Below, one piece after another: positions 1-12,014 of a DNA stretch of 64,000 bases (the stretch's first letter is position 1; each line of letters begins with the position of its first letter). The translations under genes and the position numbers were made by a program. Source of the DNA: Eublepharis macularius (lineage: Eukaryota > Chordata > Lepidosauria > Squamata > Eublepharidae); NCBI RefSeq assembly GCF_028583425.1, contig NC_072796.1, positions 143,105,464-143,169,463 of the forward strand, given 5' to 3'. Under the pieces are notes generated by a model. That model was not told the origin of the DNA, did no database searches, and saw only the letters and a list, made by a program, of their open reading frames with translations.

Positions 1-297
1 GTCTTATCTCCTCTTCTGCAGCCACAGCAATAAGATTAAGTGTAACGGGGCTAAGGCAGTTAATAAGCATCTGCAATGGATGCAAAGGGAGAAGCGTAAT
101 CCTGTTTGCTCATTAGACCAGGAGGAAAGACCAGCTGGAGGTGGCCAGACAGACTGGTGAGAGGGAAAGGGGGGCACAGGGGCAGCCACCCTTCCCTGGC
201 AGAGGCAGGCCCCGGGGTGTCGATGAGCGGGCAGAGAACCCTGGGCATGCAAACGCTGCGGCGAGATTTCTGGGTTCTCCTGTTTTTATGGACATAA
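1..297. other. Unannotated flank
   Basis: No gene, repeat family or regulatory motif recognised. Confidence 0.5.
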
Positions 298-420
298 TGT
301 GCTCTCAATTCACAGCCGTCTTTTGGCAGCCCCAGCAAGGCAAGGGAGAAGCAGAGGTGGTTTGCCATGGCCTTCCTCTGCGGAGTCTTCCTTGGGGGTC
401 GCCCATCCAAGTCCCCACCC
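298..420 (-). mobile_element. 5S rRNA-derived SINE, 3' part
   Basis: The reverse complement matches the body of the copy at 42,425-42,605 (GACTTGGATGGGCGACC, then CCAAGGAAGACTC, then GGCAAACCACCTCTGCTTC). The 'ACTTGGATGGG' segment resembles the 3' portion of 5S rRNA. Confidence 0.7.
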
Positions 421-740
421 TGCGAAAATGGGGCTATGCCCTGCTGCCTTCCCTCCCTTTCATGCTTTTAGGCCAGGCTTTATCTGAGACAGGCCTCCTC
501 TCCTGTTTTTCAGACCACGGCTTAAAACAGGCGAAGCCATCAATGGAGAGAGGGCTGCAGGCTGTGGGGTAAGAACCCAGGAAACCTGGGATCAAATCCT
601 TGCACAGGTATGAAGCCCTGGGCCCATCCCTCTTTGTTGTTGGCAGGAGGGGAGGAGAAAAGCTGAGAGCTCCTTGGAGGAAAAGGAAGTCATGTCTGGC
701 TGGCCACAGTCCCCGTCTCAGCACTGAACACTTGTCCAAT
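421..740. other. Unannotated stretch
   Basis: No recognisable feature. Confidence 0.5.
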
Positions 741-748
741 GGTCTCAG

Positions 749-983
749 CAGGGCTTTTTTCTGGGAAAAGAGGTGGTGGAACTCCCTGGGTTGCCCTCGG
801 AGAAAATGGTCACATGGCTGGTGGCCCCGCCCCCTGATCTCCAGGCAGAGGGGAGTGCAGCGCGGAGGGCCATCTCAACTCCCTTCTGTCTGGAGATCAG
901 GGGGCGGGGCCACCAGCCATGTGACCATTTTCAAGACATTCCGGAACTCCGTTCCACCACGTTCCAGCTGGAAAAAAGCCCTG
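749..983. mobile_element. hAT-like palindromic MITE
   Basis: The terminal inverted repeats begin CAGGGCTTTTTTCTGG and end with its complement (CCAGCTGGAAAAAAGCCCTG). The interior is a long palindrome: a segment with ggtggccccgccccctgat and its inverted copy meet near 855-875. The flanks 741-748 (ggtctcag) and 984-991 (ggtcttgg) match at 6 of 8 positions, as expected of an aged 8-bp hAT target duplication. There is no coding capacity. Confidence 0.8.
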
Positions 984-991
984 GGTCTTGG

Positions 992-3490
992 AGTATTTGA
1001 AGCATTGCATGTGATATTTCAGTACTCCTTGCAAGGTAGGGCAGTGTTGTTCTCTCCATATCACAAATGGGAGAACTGAGGCAGAACGTGTCGTGCCTAG
1101 TGAGGCAAGAGGAGACCCGGGCTTGGGTCTTACGGCATCTTTTGTCTGCCCCTAGCACTTCTGCATGGGAAAGACCCAATGCTTTTCAAGGAGCCCTCGT
1201 GCACCCAGTAGTGCTGGCGGCAGAGGAAGCGAGTGCCAGGCTGGAGGGCAGCTGCCGCAGCGGCTGGAGAGAAGCTCAAGGGGAATGATGTCATAGGGCT
1301 GTGCTAGGCCCAGGGTCTGCCTGGGCCCCCCACCTAGCATGGGCCTCACATCTGTGGGCAACCACAACCAGTAATGCATCTAGGCCGGCAAGCAATTTCA
1401 CGCAATGGTCAACCAGGTAATCCCCAGAGGCCTACAAGGAAGGCTGAAGTCTCCTGGCCCGGCTGTTCAGAGGGTTACTGCTTCTGAGCAGGGAGGTTCC
1501 ATTGGGTCTTGCGGCTCGTGGCCATCGGTGGACGTGTGCTTCCTCATTCTGCCCCGTCCCCTTTTAAAACCAACAGAAGGAGCAGCCGTTGCCGCCACCT
1601 GGGACTGCATCACTACCCGAGCAAGCGCCACTGTTCCTTTACCCTAAAAGAGAGCCCCTGCCAGGACCCCCCCTCCCCCCCATCCTCTCCCCATGCAGAG
1701 GCAAGGTGCTTCACTGAGCAGTGCGGGGCAAGTGCTGCCTAAATGCGCTGTGCTCTGATTGGCTCCTCCAGCCCAGTGGTGTGTGCTCTGGTTGGCAGCT
1801 GCTTTCCCTGCCTGGCTGCTGCATGGGAGGCAGGAGCTCCGCCCCTCCTCTGATTTTGGAAAAGCGAAATGCTCCAGCTGGGGCGCATGAGCTTCCTAAA
1901 GGACACTTCGACTGCAGAGGCAAATGCCCACTGCACTAGGGCGCCCACGCTCCCATGCACACAGATGCAGCAAGGTTTCAGAAGGCTCAGGTTGGCAGAG
2001 GGGGAGGTAAAGCCCCTCTTTGGAGGTCACTAGCCAATTTGCCCTGTAGAGAGGTTTCTTCTGTGCCAAGATGTGGAGACGGGACAGACCCAAACCACTC
2101 AGCAGCCCGTCCCTGGCTTGAGCCTCTCCAGGGTGCTCCAGAGAGGAGGGGAGGACCCCGTCCTGGCCTCAAGAGGGTGGGAGGGCATGCATCCTTCCAA
2201 GACAGGGGAAAAGTCTTCAGGGCCCAAAGAAGGGACAGAGGTGGGTTGTCCTGAACAGCCTGGCTGGGGAGGAAGCTGCCAAGCTCAGTGGCAGGGACAG
2301 CCCCTGAAGAGGTGAGGACGGAGGTGACACCCCAAGGTCCTGAGGCCTCGTGGCTTTAGCTTTAGAGCGCTCTCGTGACTAAGCCAGGAACTCGGCAGGG
2401 GGGGGTCAGGGGGCCTCACAACAGTGCCCGGGCAGCATGCAGAGGGCATGAGTGCATCTGCTCTCTTGGCCTGCCAGGTGGGCCCTGTCCAATGCTGCTT
2501 GTGCTGTCAGGAGGTGGAGAAGCTCTGTGGGGCTTGCGGGTTCATAAGGGTCCCTCCGTGAGGAACTGTACTGAACCAGACGGCAAAGACGGGGCAGGGA
2601 TTCCCAGGCTCATGGGGCTGGCCCCTGCTGGTCCGGGGAGCAGCTTGGTCCTGCAGCTTGGAGCGTCAAAGGGGAGCAAGAGAAGGCCAGGACTCTGTCA
2701 GGGCGCAGGGATCAGATGTGGGGGACACTTCAGTGGCCACCGAATGCTGGTGTGCCCCCTTTCAACGGTGGACTCCCGGGAACTCTTTCTCTTCCGGTCC
2801 ACATGACACGGGGCTGGTTGGTTTGAGGAACAAGTGACAACCTCCTCCGAATGGGTCCCCCATTGTATCCACAAGCGTTCAGGCCACAGTGGACGGTTGA
2901 TCCCAGTGACAACGGCTAGAGAACACCACAAGACCCAGGCCAAGCGGCTGCAGCCAGAAAATGTAAAGTCTGGACTATGTTGGCAACTCGAAGGTCTACT
3001 CTGGATTCCCTGGCAAATCAGAGTCCCAGAAGAGATTCCAAGATGGGTTGCCAGCGTTCAAAGGGGCCGGTGTTCTTGCGCAGCTTGAGCAGGTGATAAC
3101 GCTCCCCTCTTTTCACTCAAAAGACCACACTTTGTGATTTCTGCCTATCAAGAGCCGATGTGGCGTACTCAGAGTACTGGAGACCCAGGCCCAATGCACT
3201 CGGCCATCGAGGCGCCCTGGCTGACCTGTACGACTCCCTCCCTCTCAGCCTAACCTGCAGGGATAAAATGGAGGAGGGGGGAACAATGTGGTCAGCCACA
3301 CGGGGTCCAAATAGAAAAATCCAAGCAGAATAAATGAATATCTAGCCACTGTTAATGTCAGAGGGACGGAGCTGGCCATTTTTCCTGGTTTATTGGCAAC
3401 TTTATTCCAAGAGCACACCTAAAACCTCATTGTTTCCACCTGTGTGGGGATATTTCCCCTCACAGGGACAGCAGGATTGAGTCTGGTGGT
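992..3490. other. Unannotated intergenic stretch
   Basis: About 2.5 kb of moderately GC-rich, apparently unique sequence. The open frames are short, lack domains and lie on both strands; no RNA gene or repeat family was recognised. Confidence 0.5.
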
Positions 3491-3494
3491 CCCT

Positions 3495-3690
3495 TACAGA
3501 TCAACAAGATTTTCAGGGTAAGCTTTTGCGAGTCAAAGCTCCCTTCTTCAGACACGAGGAGTCTGCTCTTGTGTCTGACAAAGGGAGTTCTGAATCTCGA
3601 AAGCTTGCACTCTTTAAAGCTAGGTCTCTAAGGTACCACTGGACTCAAATCCGGCTGTTCTACTGCAGACCAACACGGCCAGCCATCTAA
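3495..3690 (+). mobile_element. PLE-derived inverted-arm element, hammerhead family C
   Basis: A left arm in reverse orientation (about 3,513-3,557) and a right arm (3,558-3,690) each contain a hammerhead-like motif. The right arm continues with a tail (ggtctctaaggtaccactgg) that parallels the family A tail (cttaaaggtgctactgg) and ends near accaacacggc. The arrangement is the same as in the family A and B elements; the sequence is older and more diverged. Confidence 0.65.
3571..3610 (+). ncRNA. Hammerhead ribozyme-like motif, family C, core mutated
   Basis: Stem I is GUGU/GCAC. The core is CUGACAA (G8 changed to A), then one extra A, hairpin II GGGAG...CUC, GAAA, and the loopless stem III AG/CU. 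Total length is 40 nt, as in family A. The G8 change probably inactivates it. Confidence 0.6.
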
Positions 3691-4269
3691 ACTATCGTCA
3701 CAGGAAGTGTCTTGGGAGCGGGTGGGTTCCTTACATGGTCACAGATGACCTCCAACCTCTGCTTAGAGCAGGAACTTGCTGTCACAACTCTTGCATTCTT
3801 TCGTTCGTTGGTGGGGTTTAAAACAGGTGGAGAACATTGCCTCGATTTCTAGTTTCTCAGATTCATGACTTTTCAGGTGTCTGAGTTATTATTAGTCATA
3901 ATAATATTGCCTCATTATTTTACCAACAAACATTTATGTGCATTAGTGCAACAAACCACCACTTTGGCAAGAAGTCCCAACTGAGGAAGGCCCTGGTTTC
4001 TTTGCTGGGCTGCCTTGGAAGGATAGCTCTGGTGGGAAAGGCACAGCCCACCTTTTCCGTGGGACTGTTTTCGATCACAAGTGCTTCAGGGTGAACTTGG
4101 GGGACTTCTGGATGTTACCCCGCCCTATATACACCATTTTGGGCTTCTTGTAGAAAGAATGGATATATAAATGGAATTACTGAATATGACCTGTGTACAT
4201 GTTCCGTCACGGCAGCTTCACTTATCTGGGCATGGCCTTCTGCAGATACTGCCTTGCAGCTGAGCAAAA

Positions 4270-4772
4270 ACAATAGCTGCCTGCACAGGGGCTTTCTCTG
4301 TGGTGGCCCCCACCTTATGGAATGGCCTGCTGATGAGACCGGGACAAGTCCCTCTCTCCCGGCTTTCCACCAACTATGCAAAACGGAATGATTCAGGAGG
4401 GCTTTCTGCCCAGATTATAGGCCTGTGTCATCAGAAGTAGCTCAGAAAGATGCCTTGGTAGGGGTGGGGACTGTATGCTATGCTGTTGGGTACTGTCTGC
4501 TGATGTGCACATGTGCCTTCTAGGGAGTTTCCAGGGTGCTAAACTTGCCGTGTAGTGATGCTTTGTTTCAGAAGGATTTCTTCTCTGTGTTTGGCTTTAT
4601 GCTTGTTTTCAAATTTTCTGCTCCCATCCCCTCTTGCATCTCTTTCTCCGACTGCTCAGTATGGCACCTTGCTTAGTGAATGTCCTGGCTGCTGATCAGA
4701 CTGTATTTTCACTTGCCCTGGTGAAATCCGCCTTGGTTCTCCGTGAGAAAGGCGGACTGTAGATAGTAATAA
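4270..4772 (+). mobile_element. L2-like LINE 3' remnant
   Basis: The sequence encoding a degraded 'VVAPTLWNGL' type C-terminus (4,270-4,400) is followed by a 3' UTR ending in gaaatccgccttggttctccgtgagaaaggcgg-type sequence and an AAT-rich tail. The same tail recurs in antisense at 28,160 and 55,480. Frames are broken. Confidence 0.6.
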
Positions 4773-4919
4773 TAATCGCCCAAGGACAGGGCTGGGCCAA
4801 AGAGGGTCCCTTTAGTCCGGCAGTCGATTTCCCACAAGGGCTATTCAGACACTTCCGGGCGCTCCCAACCAGACACCAAACCAGCAGCCACCCTCCCCCA
4901 TTTCCCCCGCAGCAACCAG

Positions 4920-5130
4920 TGCTTCAAGATACACTGCCTCTGAACGTGGAGGTTCCAGTTCGCCACCATGGCTGCGATAGACCTCTCCCTCCTCCGCTGA
5001 CTTGACCGATCCCTTTAAAAGACGTCTCAGTCTGCCGCGGGCATTTCAGCACATCCCGAGGCGGCGCATTTCATGATGGCAGTTATGTGGTGCAGTTACG
5101 TGGCGAACTTTTCTTTCGTCTGCCCTGAAG
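4920..5130. repeat. Old interspersed repeat of unassigned class
   Basis: The segment around gaggttcc...gccaccatggctgcgatagacctc matches in outline the repeat at 33,545-33,950 (catggctagtagccactg, then a ccttttaaa run). It is diverged and CpG-rich. Confidence 0.4.
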
Positions 5131-5149
5131 GTGCTGCCCGGCAGTCTCA

Positions 5150-7450
5150 CTAGGGGACCCCCAGAGCTGCTCCCTCTCGACTACCACGTCGCCCGTGGCT
5201 GATCGTCAGGATCTTAGCAGCGGGAGGAACCGGCTCCCTTCTCCAGACCTGCCACAGAACCGGGACCTTCTTCAGCCAGGCTCGCGCTCTGCGGAAAGCG
5301 GGTTCTGTGGCTCTGACGAAGGAAACGCAACCGGCCCCGAGTCCTTCGCTTGTCCTCTGCAGCACAGCAGCTCGGGCGCTGCGTTTGGCACGGAGATGCA
5401 ACGGAGCGGCCCCGCCGCGAGAGCGCGTCACCTCCCGCAGCTCCTTGCCCCAGAGCATCGGCTCAGCGCAAACTGCGTTCTTTAATTGCACTGCAGAGAG
5501 GGCGCCCCCCCCCCCGCCCCGTCTCTGGGGCTCAGGCGCCCTCTGCAGGCTCTCCTCCGCTGACCCACCACCCGGCTCTGTGGGCAAGAGGAGGGCGCCT
5601 CCTCTGTTGCTCAGCCACGGGCAGGCCGGGCTGCGGAAAGGAGGCGAGGCGCCGGGGCTTCCAGGCCGGGACCCTCGGGGTGGGGTGGGGGCTGCTCGGC
5701 CGCCTGCCCCGGGCCCTTCCCGTGTAAGCTGCCCCCGCCGCGGCCGGGCTGGAGCGGAGCGGAGCGGAGGGGCGGAGAGAAGCGGCTGCAGCCGGGCGCA
5801 GCGGCGGGGGCGGGGGCGCGCGGCTGCGGAGAACAGCCTGTGCTGAGCTCGCCTCGCTCTCCCTCCAGGGCTGGTTAGATCGATTGCAGGAGAAAGTGCT
5901 GAAAGAGCGCGCCAGCCCCCCCCCCCCACCGCCCGCGCTCCAATGCAGGAGGCAGAGCGGCGGACGTGTCTCACCCCCGCCGAGTGCGCGCTCGCGGGCC
6001 AGGGCCGGCTGCGGGGGCGCGCTCGGCGCCAGGGTTCTCCGGCGGCGCCGGGCGCGAGGAAGCTTCGGGGCGCGTGCAGAGCGCCGCGGGACAAAGCCCA
6101 GCCCCGCGGGGCAGAGACCGTCCGTCCCTCGGCAGGATGTGGATTTTGCAAGACAGGACCGGACCCTGCGCCCCGGGGGCGGGGCCTGCCCAGGCGGAGC
6201 CCTGGGGGCTGCCTCCCACCGCCGCTGTCCCGGACACGGTTCGGAGCCCGTTCGGCCCGGCTGGCTGCGCAGGGTCGCCCCGGGGCAGGTCCTGGGGCAA
6301 GGGCGCGAAAGGGCGTGCTTCCCCTGCGCGAAGCCCGACGGCGGGAGGGCCCGATCCGGCCCACTGCAGAACGTGGGTCGGTTGCGAGCCGGCGGGGCTC
6401 GACGGCCCACGAGGCATTCTGGGACTTGTAGTCCCCGGAGCCCCAGCAGGCCTGGCCCGGCTCCTGGGCCCGCTCCGGGCTGCCCCGCGTGCTCGCGCCC
6501 TTCCCCGCGCTCTGGCGTCGCCTCCCGCTGCGGGACGGCCGCTGCAGCCAGGGGGGGGGGAGCGGGAGGCTGCCCCTGCTGCCAGGCCTGGCCTGGCGCC
6601 CGCCGCCCGTGCCGCCTCGCCCCTCCCTGCGCGCTGCTCCCCGTGCTGCGCCCCAAGGACAGCGGCCCTGCAGTGGTGGCAGCATTCCAGGGGGGCCCTG
6701 CTCGCTGATTGGCCGCGGTGCCCCCCTCCGTCCGCCTCGTCCCTCCCCGCAGCCTGCAGTAAGCTGCCCCCTCCTGCCCCCTTGAGCGTGAGTCAGCAGA
6801 GCCCCCCAGCGCCGAGGGGCTCCAGGGCGCCCCCCAAGCACGCAACCCTGGCGCAGGCTTCCGCAGGATCAAGGACGAGGCTTTGACTTTGACTAGTTAG
6901 GCAGGTTTGCGCCTTCGCTTGGGAAGCCGGAGCCGGTGTGTGCCCCCCCCCCCCCGGCACGTCAAAGCGGCGCTCATCATCATCATCATCACCAGCAGCA
7001 GCAGCCCGGGAGGGAATGTGCCGACTCGGCTGGCCTCGGCTGCGGAGATGCAGGAGGCGAAGCCGCTTCGCTGCCACTGCAGCCGGATTGCAGCCAGCCA
7101 GAGCCAGGCGCAGCGATTGGGCGGGCGGGGAGGGGAGGGGAGGGGGGAGAGACAAAGGCCCAGCAGCGGGCCGCGGCAGAGGCCCGGGGGAAGGGGGCCG
7201 AGGGCGCCGCTCAGGCTCCGTCCTGCACGGGGAAGCCCGAGGCGGCGGGGGAGCGGCCGGGCCCGGGGAAGTCCTGGCGGAGCTCGCCGGCGTTGCTGCT
7301 GGCCCACCTTGGCATCTGTTGCTGAGGCGAAAATAAAGCGCCCGGCCCTGCCCTCCGGGGCTCGGCTCTCCTAGCGGGATGTGGTGGCTTGTGCCAGACG
7401 GGATGGCACGCCCAGGGGGCAGACTCGGCACTGGGGAGGGCCCACGTTTA
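5150..7450. promoter_or_regulatory. Orphan CpG island with ZNF143-type motif
   Basis: About 2.3 kb of dense CpG sequence has long stop-poor frames on both strands, but none encodes a recognisable domain; all are proline/arginine/glycine-rich, as expected of GC-rich noncoding DNA. A ZNF143/SBS-type promoter motif occurs at 6,413-6,434 and an inverted CCAAT (attggcc) near 6,708. This looks like a promoter of an unplaced gene or noncoding RNA; direction and first exon cannot be told from the sequence. Confidence 0.65.
6413..6434 (-). promoter_or_regulatory. ZNF143/THAP11-type ACTACAA..TCCCAGAATGC motif
   Basis: The minus strand reads GGACTACAAGTCCCAG followed by AATGCC, matching the ACTACAnnTCCCAGAATGC motif common in vertebrate CpG-island promoters close to start sites. 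It is the strongest single reason to treat the surrounding island as an active promoter. Confidence 0.75.
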
Positions 7451-7499
7451 AACTGGAGCCAGGGGGGTGGGGTGGGGGGCAGCACAAAGATAAGCACAG

Positions 7500-7930
7500 C
7501 AGAAGAGCCCTGCCGGCTCAGACCTGCGGCTCATCCAGTCCAGCCTCCTGTTTCCCGCAGATCCAGAGGATGCTCCCTGGCCCCAAGGAGGCCGGCCTAG
7601 CCTCGACTACAGCCAGGGCCTTTTCGGTTGTGGCTCCCACCTGGTGGAACGCTCTGTCTGCTGAGATCAGGGCCCGGCAGGACCTACTATCGCTGGGCCT
7701 GCCAGACAGAGTTGTTCCGCCAGGCATATGGCTGAGGCTGGGCCTCCTCCGCCAGCTTGGAAAAAAGGGGCGTATAAAACCCTCCCTGTGAAGGCTGTCC
7801 ACCATCTTGTTTTAAATATGTTGTTTTAATGAACATGCATGTTATTGTACTTTAATTGTATTTTTAATATGTTGGTATCCGCCCTGAGCCCGCTTGCGGG
7901 GAGGGCGGAATACAAATTTGAAATAAATTT
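7500..7930 (+). mobile_element. L2-like LINE 3' end (ORF C-terminus plus 3' UTR)
   Basis: A broken frame encodes the STTARAFSVVAPTWWNALSAE segment shared with the copies at 32,005 (minus), 49,480 and 57,055. It is followed by the common 3' UTR (gtgaaggctgtccaccatc) and ends in ccgccctgagcccgcttgcg plus an AAAT tail. Confidence 0.75.
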
Positions 7931-8066
7931 ATTTATATTTATATTTCAATTTATATACCGCCCATCCCCAGGGGCTCTGGGCGGTGAACAGTTAAAATTG
8001 ATAAAAACAAGAACTAAAATCAATATACAAACAATAATACAAATTAACAAATAAATAAATAAAAAA
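7931..8066 (-). mobile_element. LINE 3' tail fragment
   Basis: Antisense copy of the tail seen at 31,800-31,975 and 46,040-46,250 (ccgcccatccccaggggctc), with an AT-rich simple end. Confidence 0.6.
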
Positions 8067-8184
8067 TAAGCCGTGTTAGTCTGTAGTTATAAAACAGTAA
8101 AGAGTCCAGTAGCACCTTTAAGACTAACCAACTTTACTGTAGCATAAGCTTTCGAGGACCACAGCTCTCTTCGTCAGATGCATC
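8067..8184 (-). mobile_element. PLE-derived family A fragment, single arm
   Basis: In minus orientation it reads hammerhead, then aaagttggttagtcttaaag, ggtgctactggactc and agactaacacggctta. No inverted partner arm is present. Flanking DNA is LINE tail on the left and unique on the right. Confidence 0.8.
8142..8181 (-). ncRNA. Hammerhead ribozyme motif, family A, core intact
   Basis: Forty nt with stem I GCAU/AUGC, core CUGACGA, one extra A, hairpin II (GAGAGC, loop UGUG, GUCCUC with one A-C mismatch), GAAA, and loopless stem III AG/CU followed by the predicted cleavage nucleotide U. All invariant hammerhead core positions are present. Confidence 0.75.
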
Positions 8185-11100
8185 TCAAATCTTGTTGTTT
8201 TCCTCCGTGGCCAAAAGGTTGCCCTGGGCTCAGCGGCAGAGGCCTTCCCCTGATAGTGCCTCCCAGCACTGGGCTTCAGAGGTTCGCTACAGCCCCAAGA
8301 TCTCTTTCCGTTTTGGAATCAGCTGATTCAGACTCCATCAGAGTATCTTTAAAGGTAAAGTTTTGGTCCCAGTACACGTACCAAGGCAGAACGTCATTTG
8401 CTCCCTGTGCCCCCGGTGGCCCCCTCTCCCAATTCAGAGAGCACCTCCTGGAGCATCCCAATGCGCCTTGGTTTTCATCATGCTGGGATATTTGGCATCG
8501 GCTGGACACTCGGCCACTGCACTGCCCCTTCCCTCTCTCCCCCCCTCCTCTCCCTCCCTCTGACATTCAACTCCATTTCTTTCTTTCTCTGGACCGGCAC
8601 CAGTTCCCCTTCCCCCAGCAGCCAAGGAGCCCAAGATAGCCCCTCTGGCTCAATAGTGCAATGGGGCAGGTTTCTCTGTCAAAATCCTTAACCCAGATGA
8701 CCCCACACCCCTCCCATTAGCTTCTGGCTTCTTTCCACATTGTTTGGTCTTGCGTCTGCACATTGCGCCCTTGCAAAGGAATGTGCAAATTTGCTTGGTG
8801 TCTCCATAGAGTTCAGATTAATAGTAACCCAGTTTCCACTACATTTTTGGCAGTCCCCAGCCCCCCGCCCAGTTCTACTTGCTTGCAGTTTTGCTGGTGG
8901 TTTGCAGTAATGGGTCTCTTCCCTCTCAGCCCCAGCTCCTTGCGCTCCCCCCACAAACAATGCTGTGTATCAAAATAGATTTGCGGATCCATGTAGGGTC
9001 TCCACGGGCTCGGTTTCTGAAAGGAGCAGTCCTGGAGCTCAGCCAGCCTAAAGATTGCCCCCCCCGCCCCACTTTCTCTTCTCCCCAGTCCCTGATAATT
9101 GAGAAGTGAAGGAGGCAGGTCACAAATCCTTGCAGTGAGGGAACTGCAATCTGTGCATGCTCAGAAGCACTCCCTTCTTTGCAGCCTCCCAGGTTCTGAG
9201 CCCTGCCACTGAAAACAGGCTCTTGGACTGAACCTTGATTCAGACTAAATTTGGGAACAAACCCTTGCTTCGCAGCAAACGCATCCGCAATTGCTTGCGC
9301 TGGGCCTGATCTCGGGAGCGTTCAGTTGAGTGTTGAGTGGGCGGAGGGGCTTCCTTCCCAGGCACTGCCTGTCACTCTGTGCTCAGCTTCCACTGCAGAC
9401 CAGCACGACCTTTGGCATCCTCCGTGGACATGAATGCCACGGCACACGGGACCAGACCCAAGGAGCTGCTACTCTCCCCCTACAGGCGTCAGACCCCCCA
9501 AACCTCCCCGCCGAAGGTCCCGTTGGGCCCTTATTTCCCGGGGGGGGGGAACCTGCTGGGTGGGTGCCTGTTCCCCACCCAGAGCTCTTTGGCAGGCATC
9601 AGAAGAGTTAGGGAGAAAATGGCACATGCCCAGGAAATGCTCTCTCTCTCCCCCCCCCCACGCCCCGCAGTCAGCTTCAGTTTCCTACCATGAATCATGT
9701 AACAAAGTATAAGAGGATCAAATGTATTCTGGTGCTGGATCACGAAAAAGATCTGGGATGCATCAAAAGGACACGCAGGAGCCTGCAGCGCCTAAAAGAC
9801 CGACCGTCCCGTCCTGTGGCAGCACTCCGGGAACATGGGTCCAGGCCGTGGCCTTGGCGCCAGGGGGTGCAGGGGTGCCTGTGGGCGAGCCACACTTGTT
9901 GCTAACCCTGGGCAGACTGAATGCAAGCCGAGAGCCGGCACCGCAGGGGCCCCTTGATTCCTCTTGCTCCTGGCCACCTGTGGCGGCCCTCCAAGTAGTA
10001 GCCCACCAGGACCTTTTCCGGTCAGTGAAAGGGCTGCTCTGGTCGAGCCGCTGTTGCTCCCCTCTCTGCACTCCTTGCAAGGAAGGGAGGAGGCATGGGA
10101 CCAGCGGCCCATCCATCTTCATCATGTTGGAAATAGCAATGTCTGGTGTTCTGCAGCAGCAAGAAGGAAGAAGAGCCTACCGTGCAGGGGGGCAGCAAGG
10201 GTCACTCAGTCAGGACAGTGAGGGCAGCACCTCTCTTGTTTCCTGGGGGTCATTTCCTTGTCTTGTCTCCTATTGGGCTAAACAGGGCAATATCCTGCTT
10301 CTTCTCTCTCCTGCCACACTTCTTCTCTCTCTCTGCAAGATGTAGTCAGATAGCGAGGATCTATCTCTCCCCCTCTTTCCTATCAAGTATGTAACTTCCT
10401 CAAATAAAACTTTTTGCCTCTCTAATCAGCACAGCGTAATTCCGCTGCGTTATTTACACTCACTCTATCACATCAGAACCAGTGCTGGACTGGAAGGCCT
10501 GGCGGGAATTTCCAAGCTGCCTTTCGGCATCCTAACTCCCAAGAGGGTCCACTCTCTTCTGCAGTTTTGGGCACCTGCTTCACACTGGAAATGGGAAGGC
10601 ACTCCTTCCCCTTCCATGTCTCTGGGTTGTCTCATGAATCCCAGACAAACTTTGCTGTCAAGCCGGTTGCATCACTGCAGACCATTACCCGCTTCGACAT
10701 AAATTTTAAACCCAGCAAACTGAAGCTGGTCAAGCCATCAGCGTGTTCCCTTGCTGGCCTTTGGCCTGGTGTTTTCTTCAACCAGGAAGAAAGGAACTGA
10801 GCCCAAACACTGGGCAATGGGGTTGCCTGTTTGGCTAGTGTAGTTTGGGGGTAGCACTGAGATGTGGCCCTACTCCAGAGGTGCTTTGGCTGCAGTGCCC
10901 CAGTTCAGTCCGTTCTATTGGCTTTCTCTTTTGTCTGTCTAAGGCTGGACTTCAAACAAGGCCAAATATTGGATGCATCGGAGGGAGAAGCCCGTGTGGT
11001 CTTTCTCACGGTGTAACTGAGCCTACTCTAGGCACTTCTAGAACAGCCAAATGCAGGGAAGGCTGGCGAGAGGGGGTGTGACTTCCCCTTGATCCACAGC

Positions 11101-11350
11101 CGTAGCACAGTCTGGAAACCTCCACAAATGGAAGGACACCCACTAACTTTTTTTGAGTTCCGGAGAGGGAGTTTCGTTATCCTGCTGTCAAAATACTGTG
11201 CTCTACAAAGCCACATCACACACCTGAGTCTTTGGAAAGTGGGCCTTCCAGTCTTCCGTTGTCTTAACTCTCCCTCGCTCTCCTCTGTGCCTCCTCTGCT
11301 GTTGGTTGATTTGGGCATAAATCTCTCTGTCAACAAAGTGTAACAGTTCA
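8185..11350. other. Unannotated intergenic stretch
   Basis: About 3.2 kb of mixed-composition, apparently unique DNA. C-rich runs occur at 9,059-9,070 and 9,650-9,660 and a G run at 9,540-9,549. Open frames are short and without domains. No gene is supported. Confidence 0.5.
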
Positions 11351-11351
11351 T

Positions 11352-11400
11352 GCATCTGATGAAGTGGGCTCTAGCTTATGCTGCAAGAAATTATTCAGTC
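11352..11400 (+). repeat. Family A hammerhead relic
   Basis: Reads gcatctgatgaag, then gggctctagcttatgctgc. The CUGAUGA core and the terminal AGCUUAUGC survive, but the GAAA box and half of hairpin II are gone. Confidence 0.5.
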
Positions 11401-11436
11401 TTCAGAGATGTTTATTGATTTGAACTATTTTATTTT

Positions 11437-11615
11437 ATGGACCAACCCTGACCTGGATGGCCCAGGCAAGCCCGATCTCATTAGATCTCAGAAGCTAAGC
11501 AGGGTCAACCTTGGTTAGTAATTGGATGGGCTCTGTTTGTCTCATGCCTTGAAAACTCCACTGTGGGTCGCCATAAGTCAGCTATGACTTGATAGCACTC
11601 TCCACCACCACCAAT
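11437..11615 (+). mobile_element. 5S rRNA-derived SINE
   Basis: Contains gatctcagaagctaagcagg and a ttggatggg segment characteristic of the 5S rRNA 3' half, then the SINE body ending gtcgccataagtcagctatg. Diverged. Confidence 0.75.
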
Positions 11616-11886
11616 TTATGGACCTCTTTTCCAATGACTCTGTAAGCCACTGAGGGGAGAAGAACACTCCATTTAGCCCAGGCCTCCAAAGGCCCCCAGT
11701 GCTCTGGGAAATACACTTATGTGAGCCCACTGAACTGTATGCACAGCCCTTCTTCATTTCAGCAGGGCTTGCTCAGGAGAGCTTTGGGGTGGATTTTGCC
11801 ACCCCCAACAGCTTTTTTCTTCCTACAGAAGATGGCCTGGGGGTGGGTGTTGCTGACACATAGAATGGCCCTCCAGAGACTTTCAT

Positions 11887-12014
11887 AGATCCAGAGGAGT
11901 TAGCTGTGTTAGTCTGTAGTTGCAAAATAGTCAAGAGTCCAGTAGCACCTTTAAGACTAACCAACTTTATCGTAGCATAAGATTTTGAGAACCACAGCTC
12001 TCTTCGTCAGATAC
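11887..12014 (-). mobile_element. PLE-derived family A fragment, single arm
   Basis: The complete tail end (gatccagaggagttagc) is on the left, with the hammerhead at 11,975-12,014 in minus orientation. In that motif GAAA has become AAAA, which should inactivate it; the CUGACGA core is otherwise kept. Confidence 0.8.

Noticed and set aside
4968..5000. ATG in perfect Kozak context (gccaccatgg) at the edge of a CpG island
   Set aside because: It encodes only MAAIDLSLLR and lies inside an old interspersed repeat related to 33,545-33,950.
5150..6841. Long minus-strand open frame of 563 codons
   Set aside because: Composition is Arg/Pro/Gly/Ala-rich, with overlapping long frames on the other strand and no domain. 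This is typical of CpG-island DNA, which has few stop codons.
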